Shown piece by piece: positions 1-6,003 of a stretch of 7,161 bases of DNA. A program made the translations under genes and the position numbers. The stretch comes from Nanosynbacter sp. (GTDB lineage Bacteria; Patescibacteriota; Saccharimonadia; Saccharimonadales; Saccharimonadaceae), in NCBI GenBank assembly GCA_029975625.1, contig JARKOR010000152.1, forward strand, positions 1-7,161, written 5' to 3'. Within the stretch, counting starts at the first letter, position 1; each line of letters begins with the position of its first letter. The notes beneath the pieces are model-generated. The model did not search any database. It had not been told where the DNA came from and was given only the letters and a program-made list of their open reading frames with translations.

Positions 1-34
1 ATAGACAATACATAGTATTACGCTATTTATGCTA

Positions 35-60
35 CAAATTTGAAGATAAATCTTAAATAG
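35..60 (+). promoter_or_regulatory. Archaeal promoter (TATA box) of the FmdE-like gene
   Basis: CTTAAATA at 52-59 fits the archaeal TATA-box consensus and lies about 36 nt before the chosen start at 96, leaving room for a short leader. The block CAAATTT-N5-TAAATCTTAAATA (35-59) recurs almost unchanged at 3374-3397 before another gene for an exported protein, with one base less in the spacer. A transcription start near 82-86 is inferred from usual archaeal spacing and is not visible directly. Confidence 0.55.
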
Positions 61-95
61 ACTGATGTCAAATGCATAAGATCAGAGGAATTCGT

Positions 96-1163
96 ATGAA
101 AATGAGGTATCAGACAATAACCATGGTCCTTCTCCTGGCTCTGGTTCCGGGATTGGCCATGGCGGACAATGCAGTGATGGAAGCGCTGGGAGGCAAAGCC
201 GCCCAGAAAGCAATGCAGGATCTGGGATTCGAGAAGGGAGATGCTAATGTCCTGGCTTTAACCGATGCCGGGCATGCCATCATCGACGGCCAGACATCTC
301 AAGCCGCGATCAAGGGAATCACAAATGAGAGCGGAAACAGCATCGGCGACGGAAACCTTTTCAGGCCTCTGCGCGCTCACTGGAAGCCCCTCTGGTTCTA
401 CTTCTTCGATAAATCCACCGGCGAAGCAGTGTATCTGGAGGCAAACTCCGAGGCCCTGAGCAAGAGTCTCGATGAGTTTCTTGCCTTGCCGGACGATCAG
501 ATATTCAGCAAGATATCAAAAGCCAATGTGGACATAGAATATCTGCAGAACCATACCGATGAAGGCAATGTCACCTTCAACGATAAAGCCTTCAACGGCA
601 ATGAGTTCGGACTTGTGGCAATGTCCAATGTCTGGGCAAGGGGAGCATCCTATGACTTCCTCCAGGCCACTGCATTCCACGACCATCTATGCCCCGGAGT
701 CACCAGCGGCCTTCATATCGCTGAGTTTGTCGAGGAGAAGCTGCCGATAACCAATAGCAGCGAGAGCTATAAGGTAATAGCCTGTCCCCAGTGGTGCAAA
801 GACGACCTGTTCCAGATGCGCTGGGATGCCACTCCCGGAAAGAGCGGAATGTTTGTGATGGCCCTGACGGATGCCGAGAAGAAGGCGGTGCCCAACGTCG
901 CCGGGATCTACATCCGCTGGAATGATACTGCCAAAGAGGGCGATGCACTGGTGCTGGCTTACAACTTCAGCGCTGTAGATCTGCCAAAGTGGAACGGGCC
1001 TTCCTGGGGATCGATGATATACTGGGACATCGCCCTCATGCCCTATGAAGATAATCCAGAGGTGTTCATAACCGTCCTCAAGGAGTTCAAGGTGGATGCT
1101 GCCACCCTCGCCCAGATGCAAAACGCCGGAATGCATCCGCTGAAGATAGCGGGCGTAATGTAA
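96..1163 (+). CDS. Exported FmdE-domain (putative metal-binding) protein
   Basis: A 355-residue exported protein. Residues 1-23 form a signal peptide (basic MKMR start, hydrophobic VLLLALVPGLAMA) with likely cleavage after Ala23. The core carries HDHLCPG at 195-201, followed by a CPQWCKDDLFQM segment with Cys230 and Cys234. This pattern is shared with subunit E of molybdenum formylmethanofuran dehydrogenase (FmdE family), where conserved His and Cys residues bind metal. The protein is far longer than a bare FmdE domain and is secreted, so it is unlikely to be a dehydrogenase subunit; a periplasmic or cell-surface metal-binding role is inferred. The ATG at 96 is chosen because AGAGGA (84-89) lies about 7 nt upstream. 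An in-frame ATG at 72 lacks a ribosome binding site and would put charged residues before the signal peptide. A metal-transporting ATPase gene follows in the same direction. The substrate metal is unknown. Confidence 0.8.
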   Translation: MKMRYQTITMVLLLALVPGLAMADNAVMEALGGKAAQKAMQDLGFEKGDANVLALTDAGHAIIDGQTSQAAIKGITNESGNSIGDGNLFRPLRAHWKPLWFYFFDKSTGEAVYLEANSEALSKSLDEFLALPDDQIFSKISKANVDIEYLQNHTDEGNVTFNDKAFNGNEFGLVAMSNVWARGASYDFLQATAFHDHLCPGVTSGLHIAEFVEEKLPITNSSESYKVIACPQWCKDDLFQMRWDATPGKSGMFVMALTDAEKKAVPNVAGIYIRWNDTAKEGDALVLAYNFSAVDLPKWNGPSWGSMIYWDIALMPYEDNPEVFITVLKEFKVDAATLAQMQNAGMHPLKIAGVM

Positions 1164-1172
1164 TTTGCATAA

Positions 1173-1210
1173 TGAAAGAAGGCTGCTGGATCAAGCAGTC
1201 GATTCTTTCA
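1173..1210 (+). terminator. Hairpin after the FmdE-like gene, possible terminator
   Basis: TGAAAGAA (1173-1180) pairs perfectly with TTCTTTCA (1203-1210). Inside it GGCTGCT (1181-1187) pairs with AGCAGTC (1194-1200, one G-T pair), leaving loop GGATCA and a two-base bulge (1201-1202). The hairpin begins 10 nt after the stop codon. No T-run follows directly, but a seven-T run lies at 1245-1251, and archaeal termination usually relies on such T-runs. The hairpin may therefore stabilise the 3' end of the mRNA rather than terminate transcription. Confidence 0.45.
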
Positions 1211-1244
1211 CTCTAATGAGCAATGAGCAGCTTATCTATTAACT

Positions 1245-1251
1245 ATTTTTT
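1245..1251 (+). terminator. Oligo-T run, candidate archaeal termination site
   Basis: Seven consecutive T residues on the + strand lie 82 nt past the FmdE-like stop and 114 nt before the ATPase start. Oligo-T stretches are the main intrinsic termination signal of archaeal RNA polymerase. Together with the separate operator-like repeat downstream, this suggests the two genes are transcribed separately. Confidence 0.35.
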
Positions 1252-1290
1252 ACATATGTCTCGATAACTATTTATCCAGCCTTCTCCTGC

Positions 1291-1310
1291 TTGATTGTTA
1301 CTGCAATCAA
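1291..1310. promoter_or_regulatory. Inverted repeat, candidate operator of the metal ATPase gene
   Basis: TTGATTG (1291-1297) and CAATCAA (1304-1310) are perfect reverse complements separated by six bases, giving a 20-bp dyad 54 nt before the ATPase start. A weak TATA-like CTATTTAT (1267-1274) lies just upstream, which would put transcription initiation at about the dyad centre, a position suited to a repressor. Metal exporters are commonly controlled by dimeric metal sensors of ArsR, MerR or DtxR type. No regulator gene is in the window, so the binding protein is unknown. Confidence 0.45.
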
Positions 1311-1364
1311 TAGATGTAACATAAAAGCTTACTGGAATCAAACGAATTAGGAGCCTTAGATAAG

Positions 1365-3305
1365 ATGCCTGACAATAATAACAATGATTCGGTCTCCGGA
1401 GCCGCTGCCTGCAAAAGCAGTCACTGGCTGCATCGCTACAAGAGCTTTCTTGTCGATGCCGGCACACTCATCACCTTATCCTGCGGCATTCTCCTGATTC
1501 TGGCTGTCATCAGTGATCCGGGCGGCCTGTATCATGGTGAGGTGCATGAGGGAGGAAGCATCCTCTATCTGGCCGCGGCCCTTCTCGGCTCCTCTTATAT
1601 TTGGTGGTCTGCTTTGCAGGGCATAAGGGAACGGGACTTCACAGCCGATATTCCCGTATCTATTGCCACAATGGCGGCGATCGCCATTGGCGAGTATGCA
1701 GCAGCTGCGGTGGTGGCCGTCCTTCTCCTCTTAGGAGGCCTCCTCGAGGAATTCGTCGCTGCTAGGGCCAATCAATCGCTTGAGTCCCTATCCCGTCTCC
1801 TGCCCGATAGCGTTACCGTGCGCAGAGAGGGCCGAGATCTGACAGTGTGCCTGGAGGAGGTTAGAGCAGGGGATATGCTTCTTGTCCGGTCCGGAGAGAG
1901 GATTGCTGTGGATGGCGAGGTTGTCTCTGGTTTTGCCTCTGTCAGCCAGGCAGCTATAACCGGGGAGAGCCTGGCGGTTGAGAAGAAGGCAGGGGATAAG
2001 GTCTTTGCCGGAACCCTTCTGGAGGTGGGTGCCATTGAGGTGCTCGTCACCGGCATAGGTAGCGAAACCACTCTTGGCCAGATCCGCACTCTGATCGAGG
2101 AGGCCCAAGCCCATAAGCCGCCCATAGAGAGGCTGCTAAACCGCTACGCGAAGATCTATATGCCCACAGCCCTCATCGCTGGAGCGCTTTTGTGGTGGTG
2201 GAGCGGGGATGTCATGAGGGCCATCACCATGCTCATCATCTTCTGCCCCTGCGTGATTGTGCTGGCCACGCCGACGGCTCTCGTTGCTGCCATTGGAAAT
2301 GCCGCCCTGAGAGGAAGCCTCATCAAGAAAGGGGCAACCATCGAGGCTCTATCAAATGTGGATACAGTGATATTCGACAAAACCGGAACGCTGACGGCAG
2401 GAAAGCCGAAGCTTCTCCAGATCGAGGCTCTAGGAGATATTCCCCAGGATAAGCTGCTAAAGAAGGCTGCCAGGGGGGAGAAGTTCAGCGAGCACCCTCT
2501 GGGCAGAGCGATGGTCGATGAGGCAAAAAACAGGGATCTGGATCTTGTCGACCCCCAGTTCTTTAAACCTCTGCCGGGATTGGGAATAAGGGCTAGTGTT
2601 GACGGTGAGGAGATATTCCTGGGAAGGACAAGCAGCCTGGAACGAGAAGGGATTATTGTCAGCCAGGATATTAAAGAGAGGGCTGAATCTCTGGAGGCTA
2701 CTGGCTGCAGCGTTATACTGATGGCTGCAGGCGGTCGGACGGAAGGGCTATTCGTATTCGAGGACGAACTGAGACCAGAGTCGCATAATGTCGTGCAGAA
2801 GCTGGACGAGTTGGGTCTGGATGTGGTGATCGTCACCGGCGACAATCGAGCGGCCACAGAGCGAGTGGCCAGCAGAATTGGAGTCAGGGAGCTATTTTTC
2901 GAGAAGATGCCCCAGGAGAAGGTGGAGATAGTAAAGGAGCTGCAATCCAGGGGACGCAAAGTGGCATTTGTTGGCGAGGGGGTGAACGATGGCCCGGCTC
3001 TGGCCCAGGCGGATGTGGGCATAGCCATGGGCATTGCGGGAACAGATGTGGCCATGGAGACAGCTGACATTGGCCTTCTCTCAGATGACCTCTCCAGGAT
3101 GCCTCACCTGATCAAAGTCTCACGCAAAGCGATCAAGACCATAAAGCACAACCTGGCCTTCTCCCTTGGGGTGCTGGCGGTAGCAGTTGCACTGACTGTG
3201 CCGGGGATACTGACACCCGTCTCCGGAGCACTACTCCATGAGCTGTCATCCATCCCGGTGATATTGAATTCCATGAGGCTCATTGCATACGGGCCTAAGG
3301 TTTGA
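1365..3305 (+). CDS. Heavy-metal-translocating P1B-type ATPase
   Basis: A 646-residue membrane pump that uses ATP to move a transition-metal ion across the cytoplasmic membrane, usually outward. Eight hydrophobic segments are visible at roughly 30-50, 65-84, 92-109, 111-130, 264-280, 283-306, 593-615 and 618-640. The actuator motif TGES is at 199-202. The sixth segment holds the metal-binding CPC (294-296) in a CPC-x3-LATPTA context. DKTGTLT is at 338-344 with phospho-acceptor Asp338, the SEHPLG nucleotide-domain motif at 375-380, and TGDN at 491-494. The hinge motif reads GEGVND (537-542) instead of the usual GDGxND. There is no N-terminal GMxCxxC domain; the N-terminus has only Cys16, His20 and His23, with His57 and His61 in the first loop. 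The last segment carries HELSS (625-629), which fits neither the copper, zinc nor cobalt signature cleanly, so the metal is undetermined. The ATG at 1365 follows AGGAG (1349-1353). Confidence 0.93.
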   Translation: MPDNNNNDSVSGAAACKSSHWLHRYKSFLVDAGTLITLSCGILLILAVISDPGGLYHGEVHEGGSILYLAAALLGSSYIWWSALQGIRERDFTADIPVSIATMAAIAIGEYAAAAVVAVLLLLGGLLEEFVAARANQSLESLSRLLPDSVTVRREGRDLTVCLEEVRAGDMLLVRSGERIAVDGEVVSGFASVSQAAITGESLAVEKKAGDKVFAGTLLEVGAIEVLVTGIGSETTLGQIRTLIEEAQAHKPPIERLLNRYAKIYMPTALIAGALLWWWSGDVMRAITMLIIFCPCVIVLATPTALVAAIGNAALRGSLIKKGATIEALSNVDTVIFDKTGTLTAGKPKLLQIEALGDIPQDKLLKKAARGEKFSEHPLGRAMVDEAKNRDLDLVDPQFFKPLPGLGIRASVDGEEIFLGRTSSLEREGIIVSQDIKERAESLEATGCSVILMAAGGRTEGLFVFEDELRPESHNVVQKLDELGLDVVIVTGDNRAATERVASRIGVRELFFEKMPQEKVEIVKELQSRGRKVAFVGEGVNDGPALAQADVGIAMGIAGTDVAMETADIGLLSDDLSRMPHLIKVSRKAIKTIKHNLAFSLGVLAVAVALTVPGILTPVSGALLHELSSIPVILNSMRLIAYGPKV

Positions 3306-3373
3306 AGCTATAGACCACTGATACAAAAAAATGGATATTTCAGACACATGCTATAGTAGAATTGATGACAGAT

Positions 3374-3417
3374 CAAATTTACCGTAAATCTTAAATATAA
3401 AGTATTACTACGTAATA
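3374..3417 (+). promoter_or_regulatory. Promoter with TATA box and adjacent inverted repeat
   Basis: CAAATTT-N4-TAAATCTTAAATA (3374-3397) repeats the module before the FmdE-like gene. Its TTAAATATAA forms a good archaeal TATA box. The dyad TATTAC-TAC-GTAATA (3403-3417) follows, between the TATA box and the predicted transcription start near 3420. A regulator bound there would block initiation. An ATG at 3421 would give a nearly leaderless transcript. The downstream gene is broken, so the promoter may now drive only a remnant or the cupin gene. Confidence 0.5.
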
Positions 3418-3420
3418 ATT

Positions 3421-3683
3421 ATGAAGTCAATAGTCTGTTTACCATCTGTATCATGTCTATTTTATTTATGGCCGCGCCCGTATGTGCCGCGTCCGATAAG
3501 ATAGACATCGTATCGACAACGAGCGTTCTATGGGACCCTATACAGTATATAGGCGGCAATAAGGTCAACGCGATAGATATCTCCCCATTTATGATGAATG
3601 GATCAGACATAGGAATGCATTCCTGCACTATCAAAGACATTGGTAAAATACGAACCTTATGGGATTATGTTCGAGGATGGTAA
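3421..3683 (+). pseudogene. Broken 5' remnant of a periplasmic solute-binding protein gene
   Basis: From 3453 an open frame encodes a short hydrophobic signal-like stretch ending in APVCAA, then SDKIDIVSTTSVLWDPIQYIGG. This resembles the N-terminus of metal-type ABC binding proteins (TroA/ZnuA-like, which begin with a TTT/TTS-x-L strand and an IGG/VGG-DKV segment). Family members are usually about 300 residues; here the frame ends after 76 codons and similarity fades after about residue 45. No ribosome binding site precedes 3453. ATG-AAG at 3421 is in another frame, and one extra base there would restore a normal signal peptide (MK, then VNSLFTICIMSILFMAAP). A one-base deletion near the start plus loss of the 3' part is the simplest reading. 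The first part has a GC content like the flanking genes and the tail is AT-rich, suggesting truncation by an inserted segment. It could still be a small expressed secreted peptide. Confidence 0.5.
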
Positions 3684-3724
3684 AACTCCATTATCATGGA
3701 TTTATGAAAAAAGGAGGCATAAAA

Positions 3725-4270
3725 ATGCAAGTAAAAAGCATGGAAGACTTCGATAAACTTGAAAAGCCACGAGTTCAAAGTATACCTGGTTTTTATGGTG
3801 AAGAACTCATTGAAGGTGTTGTTATAAAGGATATGAAACTGTTCAGTGACGAGAGAGGATTTTTGACAGAGCTCATTCGCTTAGATGACGAGGAGATGAA
3901 AGCATCCAATATCAAGCAGATAATTGCTTCATATTCTTATCCTGGCATGATCAAAGGATGGCACCTTCATTCAAAACAGGAAGATCATCTGATATGTGTT
4001 ACCGGAATTGTAAAAGTTGTCTTATATGATTATAGGGAAGATTCACCTACCTACAAATTTCTTAATGAAATATTCATGGGTGAAAAATGTCCTCGTGCAG
4101 TTTACATCCCTCCAGGAGTCTTTCATGGCACAAAAAATATAGGAAATGAGATATCTGTGGTGATAGGTATGCCTTCATTGTTCTATGATCCTGAAAATGT
4201 AGATGAAAGACGAGTTAATCCTATTGACAATGATATAGTCCCTTATGATTGGGACTGTAAAATGGAGTAA
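3725..4270 (+). CDS. RmlC-like cupin, nucleotide-sugar epimerase family
   Basis: A 181-residue cytoplasmic protein of the dTDP-4-dehydrorhamnose 3,5-epimerase (RmlC-like) cupin superfamily. Visible marks are DERGFLTEL (42-50), GWHLH (78-82) in the place of the RmlC RGLH segment with its catalytic His, YREDSPTY (103-110), and IPPGVFHG (128-135), the second cupin motif. The end (YDPENVDERRVNP, 154-166) corresponds to the RmlC YSPE...WNDP region but is altered. By my alignment the usual catalytic Tyr position is occupied by a non-Tyr residue, so activity on dTDP-sugars is uncertain and another sugar or carbohydrate-binding role is possible. The start at 3725 is fixed by GGAGG (3713-3717) 7 nt upstream. 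Two hand-counted 60-nt lines of the gene are 30-32% GC, against about 58% in a sampled line of the downstream gene, which points to horizontal origin. No other sugar genes are present. Confidence 0.75.
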   Translation: MQVKSMEDFDKLEKPRVQSIPGFYGEELIEGVVIKDMKLFSDERGFLTELIRLDDEEMKASNIKQIIASYSYPGMIKGWHLHSKQEDHLICVTGIVKVVLYDYREDSPTYKFLNEIFMGEKCPRAVYIPPGVFHGTKNIGNEISVVIGMPSLFYDPENVDERRVNPIDNDIVPYDWDCKME

Positions 4271-4308
4271 AAAACTCACAATCATGAAGCTGAATGTTAG
4301 GAGGTATG

Positions 4309-4316
4309 TTAAATAT
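4309..4316 (+). promoter_or_regulatory. TATA box candidate for the solute-binding protein gene
   Basis: TTAAATAT matches the TATA core seen at 3391 and 54. It lies 56 nt before the GTG at 4372, which would place initiation near 4335-4340, inside the open frame that begins at 4294. If it is used, the upstream ATG codons at 4294, 4306 and 4315 would not be on the transcript, which supports the GTG start. Confidence 0.35.
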
Positions 4317-4371
4317 GCCTAAGTTGATTGCTAAGAAAGAATGGCGTAACTATCGAAAGGAGGCTTTGCCT

Positions 4372-5925
4372 GTGAAATGCCTTCTTGCACTTGGATTTGC
4401 ATCTGTTGGCTTTCTGCTCCTATTATTATGCAGCACGTCGATAGCAGCAGATGAAACGATAGATGTGCTCACCATTGCCGATACCACAGGTGACTGGGGA
4501 TTTCCTTCGCCCTACGGTCACTACTCTCGCGGTCCCGGCTACATCAGAATGAGCCTCATCTTCGACACTTTGGTATGGAAGGACCAGAACGGCTACGTGC
4601 CTGCCCTAGCTGAGAGCTGGCAGATGGAAGGAAACGACGCCTATGTCTTCAGCTTGAGAAAAAACGTCACTTGGAATGATGGCGAGAAGTTCACCGCCAA
4701 TGACGTGGTCTTTACTATTGACTACATCAAGCAGCACCCTTATCAGTGGGTCAACTCCGAGCCAGTTAAGAAGGCTGAAGCGCTGGACGACAATACCGTG
4801 AAGATCTACCTGAACCATTCTTATGCTCCTTTCCTGGATATGGTAGCCGGCACGCTCCCCATTCTTCCCGAGCATATCTACAAAAGTGTAAGCAATCCGG
4901 CCGAGTTCCAGGATGATAAGGCCCTCATCGGCACAGGCCCTTACAAGCTCGTGAATTACGACAAGACTCAAGGGACGTATCTTTACGAAGCCTATGACGG
5001 CTATTATCTGGGCGCTCCAAAAGTAAAGCAGCTCAAGTTCGTGAAGATAACCAATGAGATGGCCGCTGCCGCTCTGGAAAAAGGAGATGTTGATGCAGTC
5101 GACGTGCCTGCAGAGACAGTAGAGAAACTCAGGAAGGAGAACTTTGTGGTTCTGGATGGACCACGCGATGGAATCACCAAGATAATGATCAACCATAATA
5201 AGGAGCCCTTTTCGGACACCAAGCTCAGGCAGGCGCTATACTACGCCATCGATCGTCAGGCTCTAGTGGACGTTGCACTGCGTGGCTATGGCATCATCGC
5301 AAGCTCTGGACTTTTTGCCCCGGATAGTGAGTGGTACAATTCTGATGTGGAGCCGTACAAATATGACCCGACCAATACAGCGGAGCTGATGTCTGAGCTG
5401 GGCTACGCCAAAGACGGGCAGTATTTCTCCAAAGGTGGTGAGCCCCTGGTGATGGAGTTGCTGGTCACTGCAGCAACCGAGCGCGTGGGAGAGATGATAC
5501 GGCAGCAACTGGAAAAGGCTGGTTTTAAGGTAAACTTGCGCAGTGTGGATGCAAAGACTCTGGACAGCCTCGTGGGAGAGTGGAACTTCGATCTGGCCCT
5601 GAACAGCCATGGTGGCATGGGCGGCGACCCTGAGATTCTGAACCGCATCATCGGCGAGGGCTATTTCTTCAACAGTGCTCGCTACACTGCTGATGAGAAG
5701 CTCAATGCTCTCCTGGACCAGGAGGTCTCAGAGACTGATGCTTCCAAGCGCAAGGAACTGGTAGATGAGGTCCAGGAGGTCTATGCCCAGGATCTGCCAG
5801 CGCTGCCTCTCTACTATTCGGACTCCTACTGGGCTCATAATGGCCTGGTGGATGCCTATTACACCAAGCAGGGAGTTGCCAATGGCATACCCATCGCCAT
5901 CAATAAGCAATCTTTCGTTAGATGA
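4372..5925 (+). CDS. ABC-type peptide/nickel solute-binding protein (SBP_bac_5 family)
   Basis: A 517-residue exported substrate-binding protein of the DppA/OppA/NikA family, which delivers peptides, nickel complexes or other small ligands to an ABC permease. The signal peptide covers residues 1-25, with likely cleavage in SIA-ADE. Family marks follow: VPALAESW (76-83), the F-x-LR-x-NVTWNDGEKFTANDVVFT stretch (93-115), GTGPYKL (187-193), and later LRQALYYAIDRQALV. Length is normal for the family. The GTG at 4372 is preferred because GGAGG (4359-4363) lies 8 nt upstream and the protein then begins directly with the signal peptide. An alternative ATG at 4315 also has a GGAGG upstream (4300-4304) but adds about 19 charged residues. 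No permease or ATPase gene adjoins; a CooC-like nickel ATPase gene follows after 78 nt. That neighbour makes nickel a reasonable but unproven ligand. Confidence 0.85.
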   Translation: MKCLLALGFASVGFLLLLLCSTSIAADETIDVLTIADTTGDWGFPSPYGHYSRGPGYIRMSLIFDTLVWKDQNGYVPALAESWQMEGNDAYVFSLRKNVTWNDGEKFTANDVVFTIDYIKQHPYQWVNSEPVKKAEALDDNTVKIYLNHSYAPFLDMVAGTLPILPEHIYKSVSNPAEFQDDKALIGTGPYKLVNYDKTQGTYLYEAYDGYYLGAPKVKQLKFVKITNEMAAAALEKGDVDAVDVPAETVEKLRKENFVVLDGPRDGITKIMINHNKEPFSDTKLRQALYYAIDRQALVDVALRGYGIIASSGLFAPDSEWYNSDVEPYKYDPTNTAELMSELGYAKDGQYFSKGGEPLVMELLVTAATERVGEMIRQQLEKAGFKVNLRSVDAKTLDSLVGEWNFDLALNSHGGMGGDPEILNRIIGEGYFFNSARYTADEKLNALLDQEVSETDASKRKELVDEVQEVYAQDLPALPLYYSDSYWAHNGLVDAYYTKQGVANGIPIAINKQSFVR

Positions 5926-5950
5926 GATTTTGAGCAAATATTTTTGATCA

Positions 5951-5956
5951 TATATA
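5951..5956 (+). promoter_or_regulatory. TATA box candidate for the cooC-like gene
   Basis: TATATA follows AT-rich sequence and lies 47 nt before the chosen cooC start at 6004. Archaeal spacing would put the transcription start around 5978-5982, just after the hairpin at 5956-5980. This suggests that cooC can be transcribed independently of the binding-protein gene. Confidence 0.4.
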
Positions 5957-5987
5957 GGCGAGCAGATTTTTCGCTTGCCTTTCTTTT
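5956..5987 (+). terminator. Hairpin plus T-rich tail, candidate terminator
   Basis: AGGCGAGC (5956-5963) pairs with GCTTGCCT (5973-5980) through eight pairs, one of them G-T, around a nine-base loop containing five T residues. TTCTTTT follows at once. The shape resembles a factor-independent terminator, 31 nt after the stop of the binding-protein gene. It overlaps the presumed promoter of the next gene. Confidence 0.5.
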
Positions 5988-6003
5988 AAATGGAGAAATG
6001 GAA

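Noticed and set aside
687..1136. Antisense open frame of 149 codons within the FmdE-like gene
   Set aside because: It lies entirely opposite a gene with a recognisable signal peptide and FmdE motif, has no ribosome binding site of note, and shows no family resemblance.
1215..1228. Tandem duplicate AATGAGC-AATGAGC
   Set aside because: Only two short copies, with no spacer pattern or further copies; not a CRISPR or a meaningful repeat array.
2156..3070. Long antisense open frame (304 codons) opposite the ATPase gene
   Set aside because: The + strand frame carries all P-type ATPase motifs. The antisense translation is Ser/Pro/Arg-rich and low in complexity, as expected of a shadow frame in GC-rich coding DNA.
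3307..3356. GCTATAG repeated at 3307-3313 and 3350-3356 after the ATPase gene
   Set aside because: Seven bases with a self-complementary core occur twice by chance easily. There is no T-run on the + strand and no transposon-like gene between the copies.
4606..5196. Antisense open frame of 196 codons within the solute-binding protein gene
   Set aside because: It is opposite the conserved SBP_bac_5 motifs; nothing in its translation suggests a protein family.
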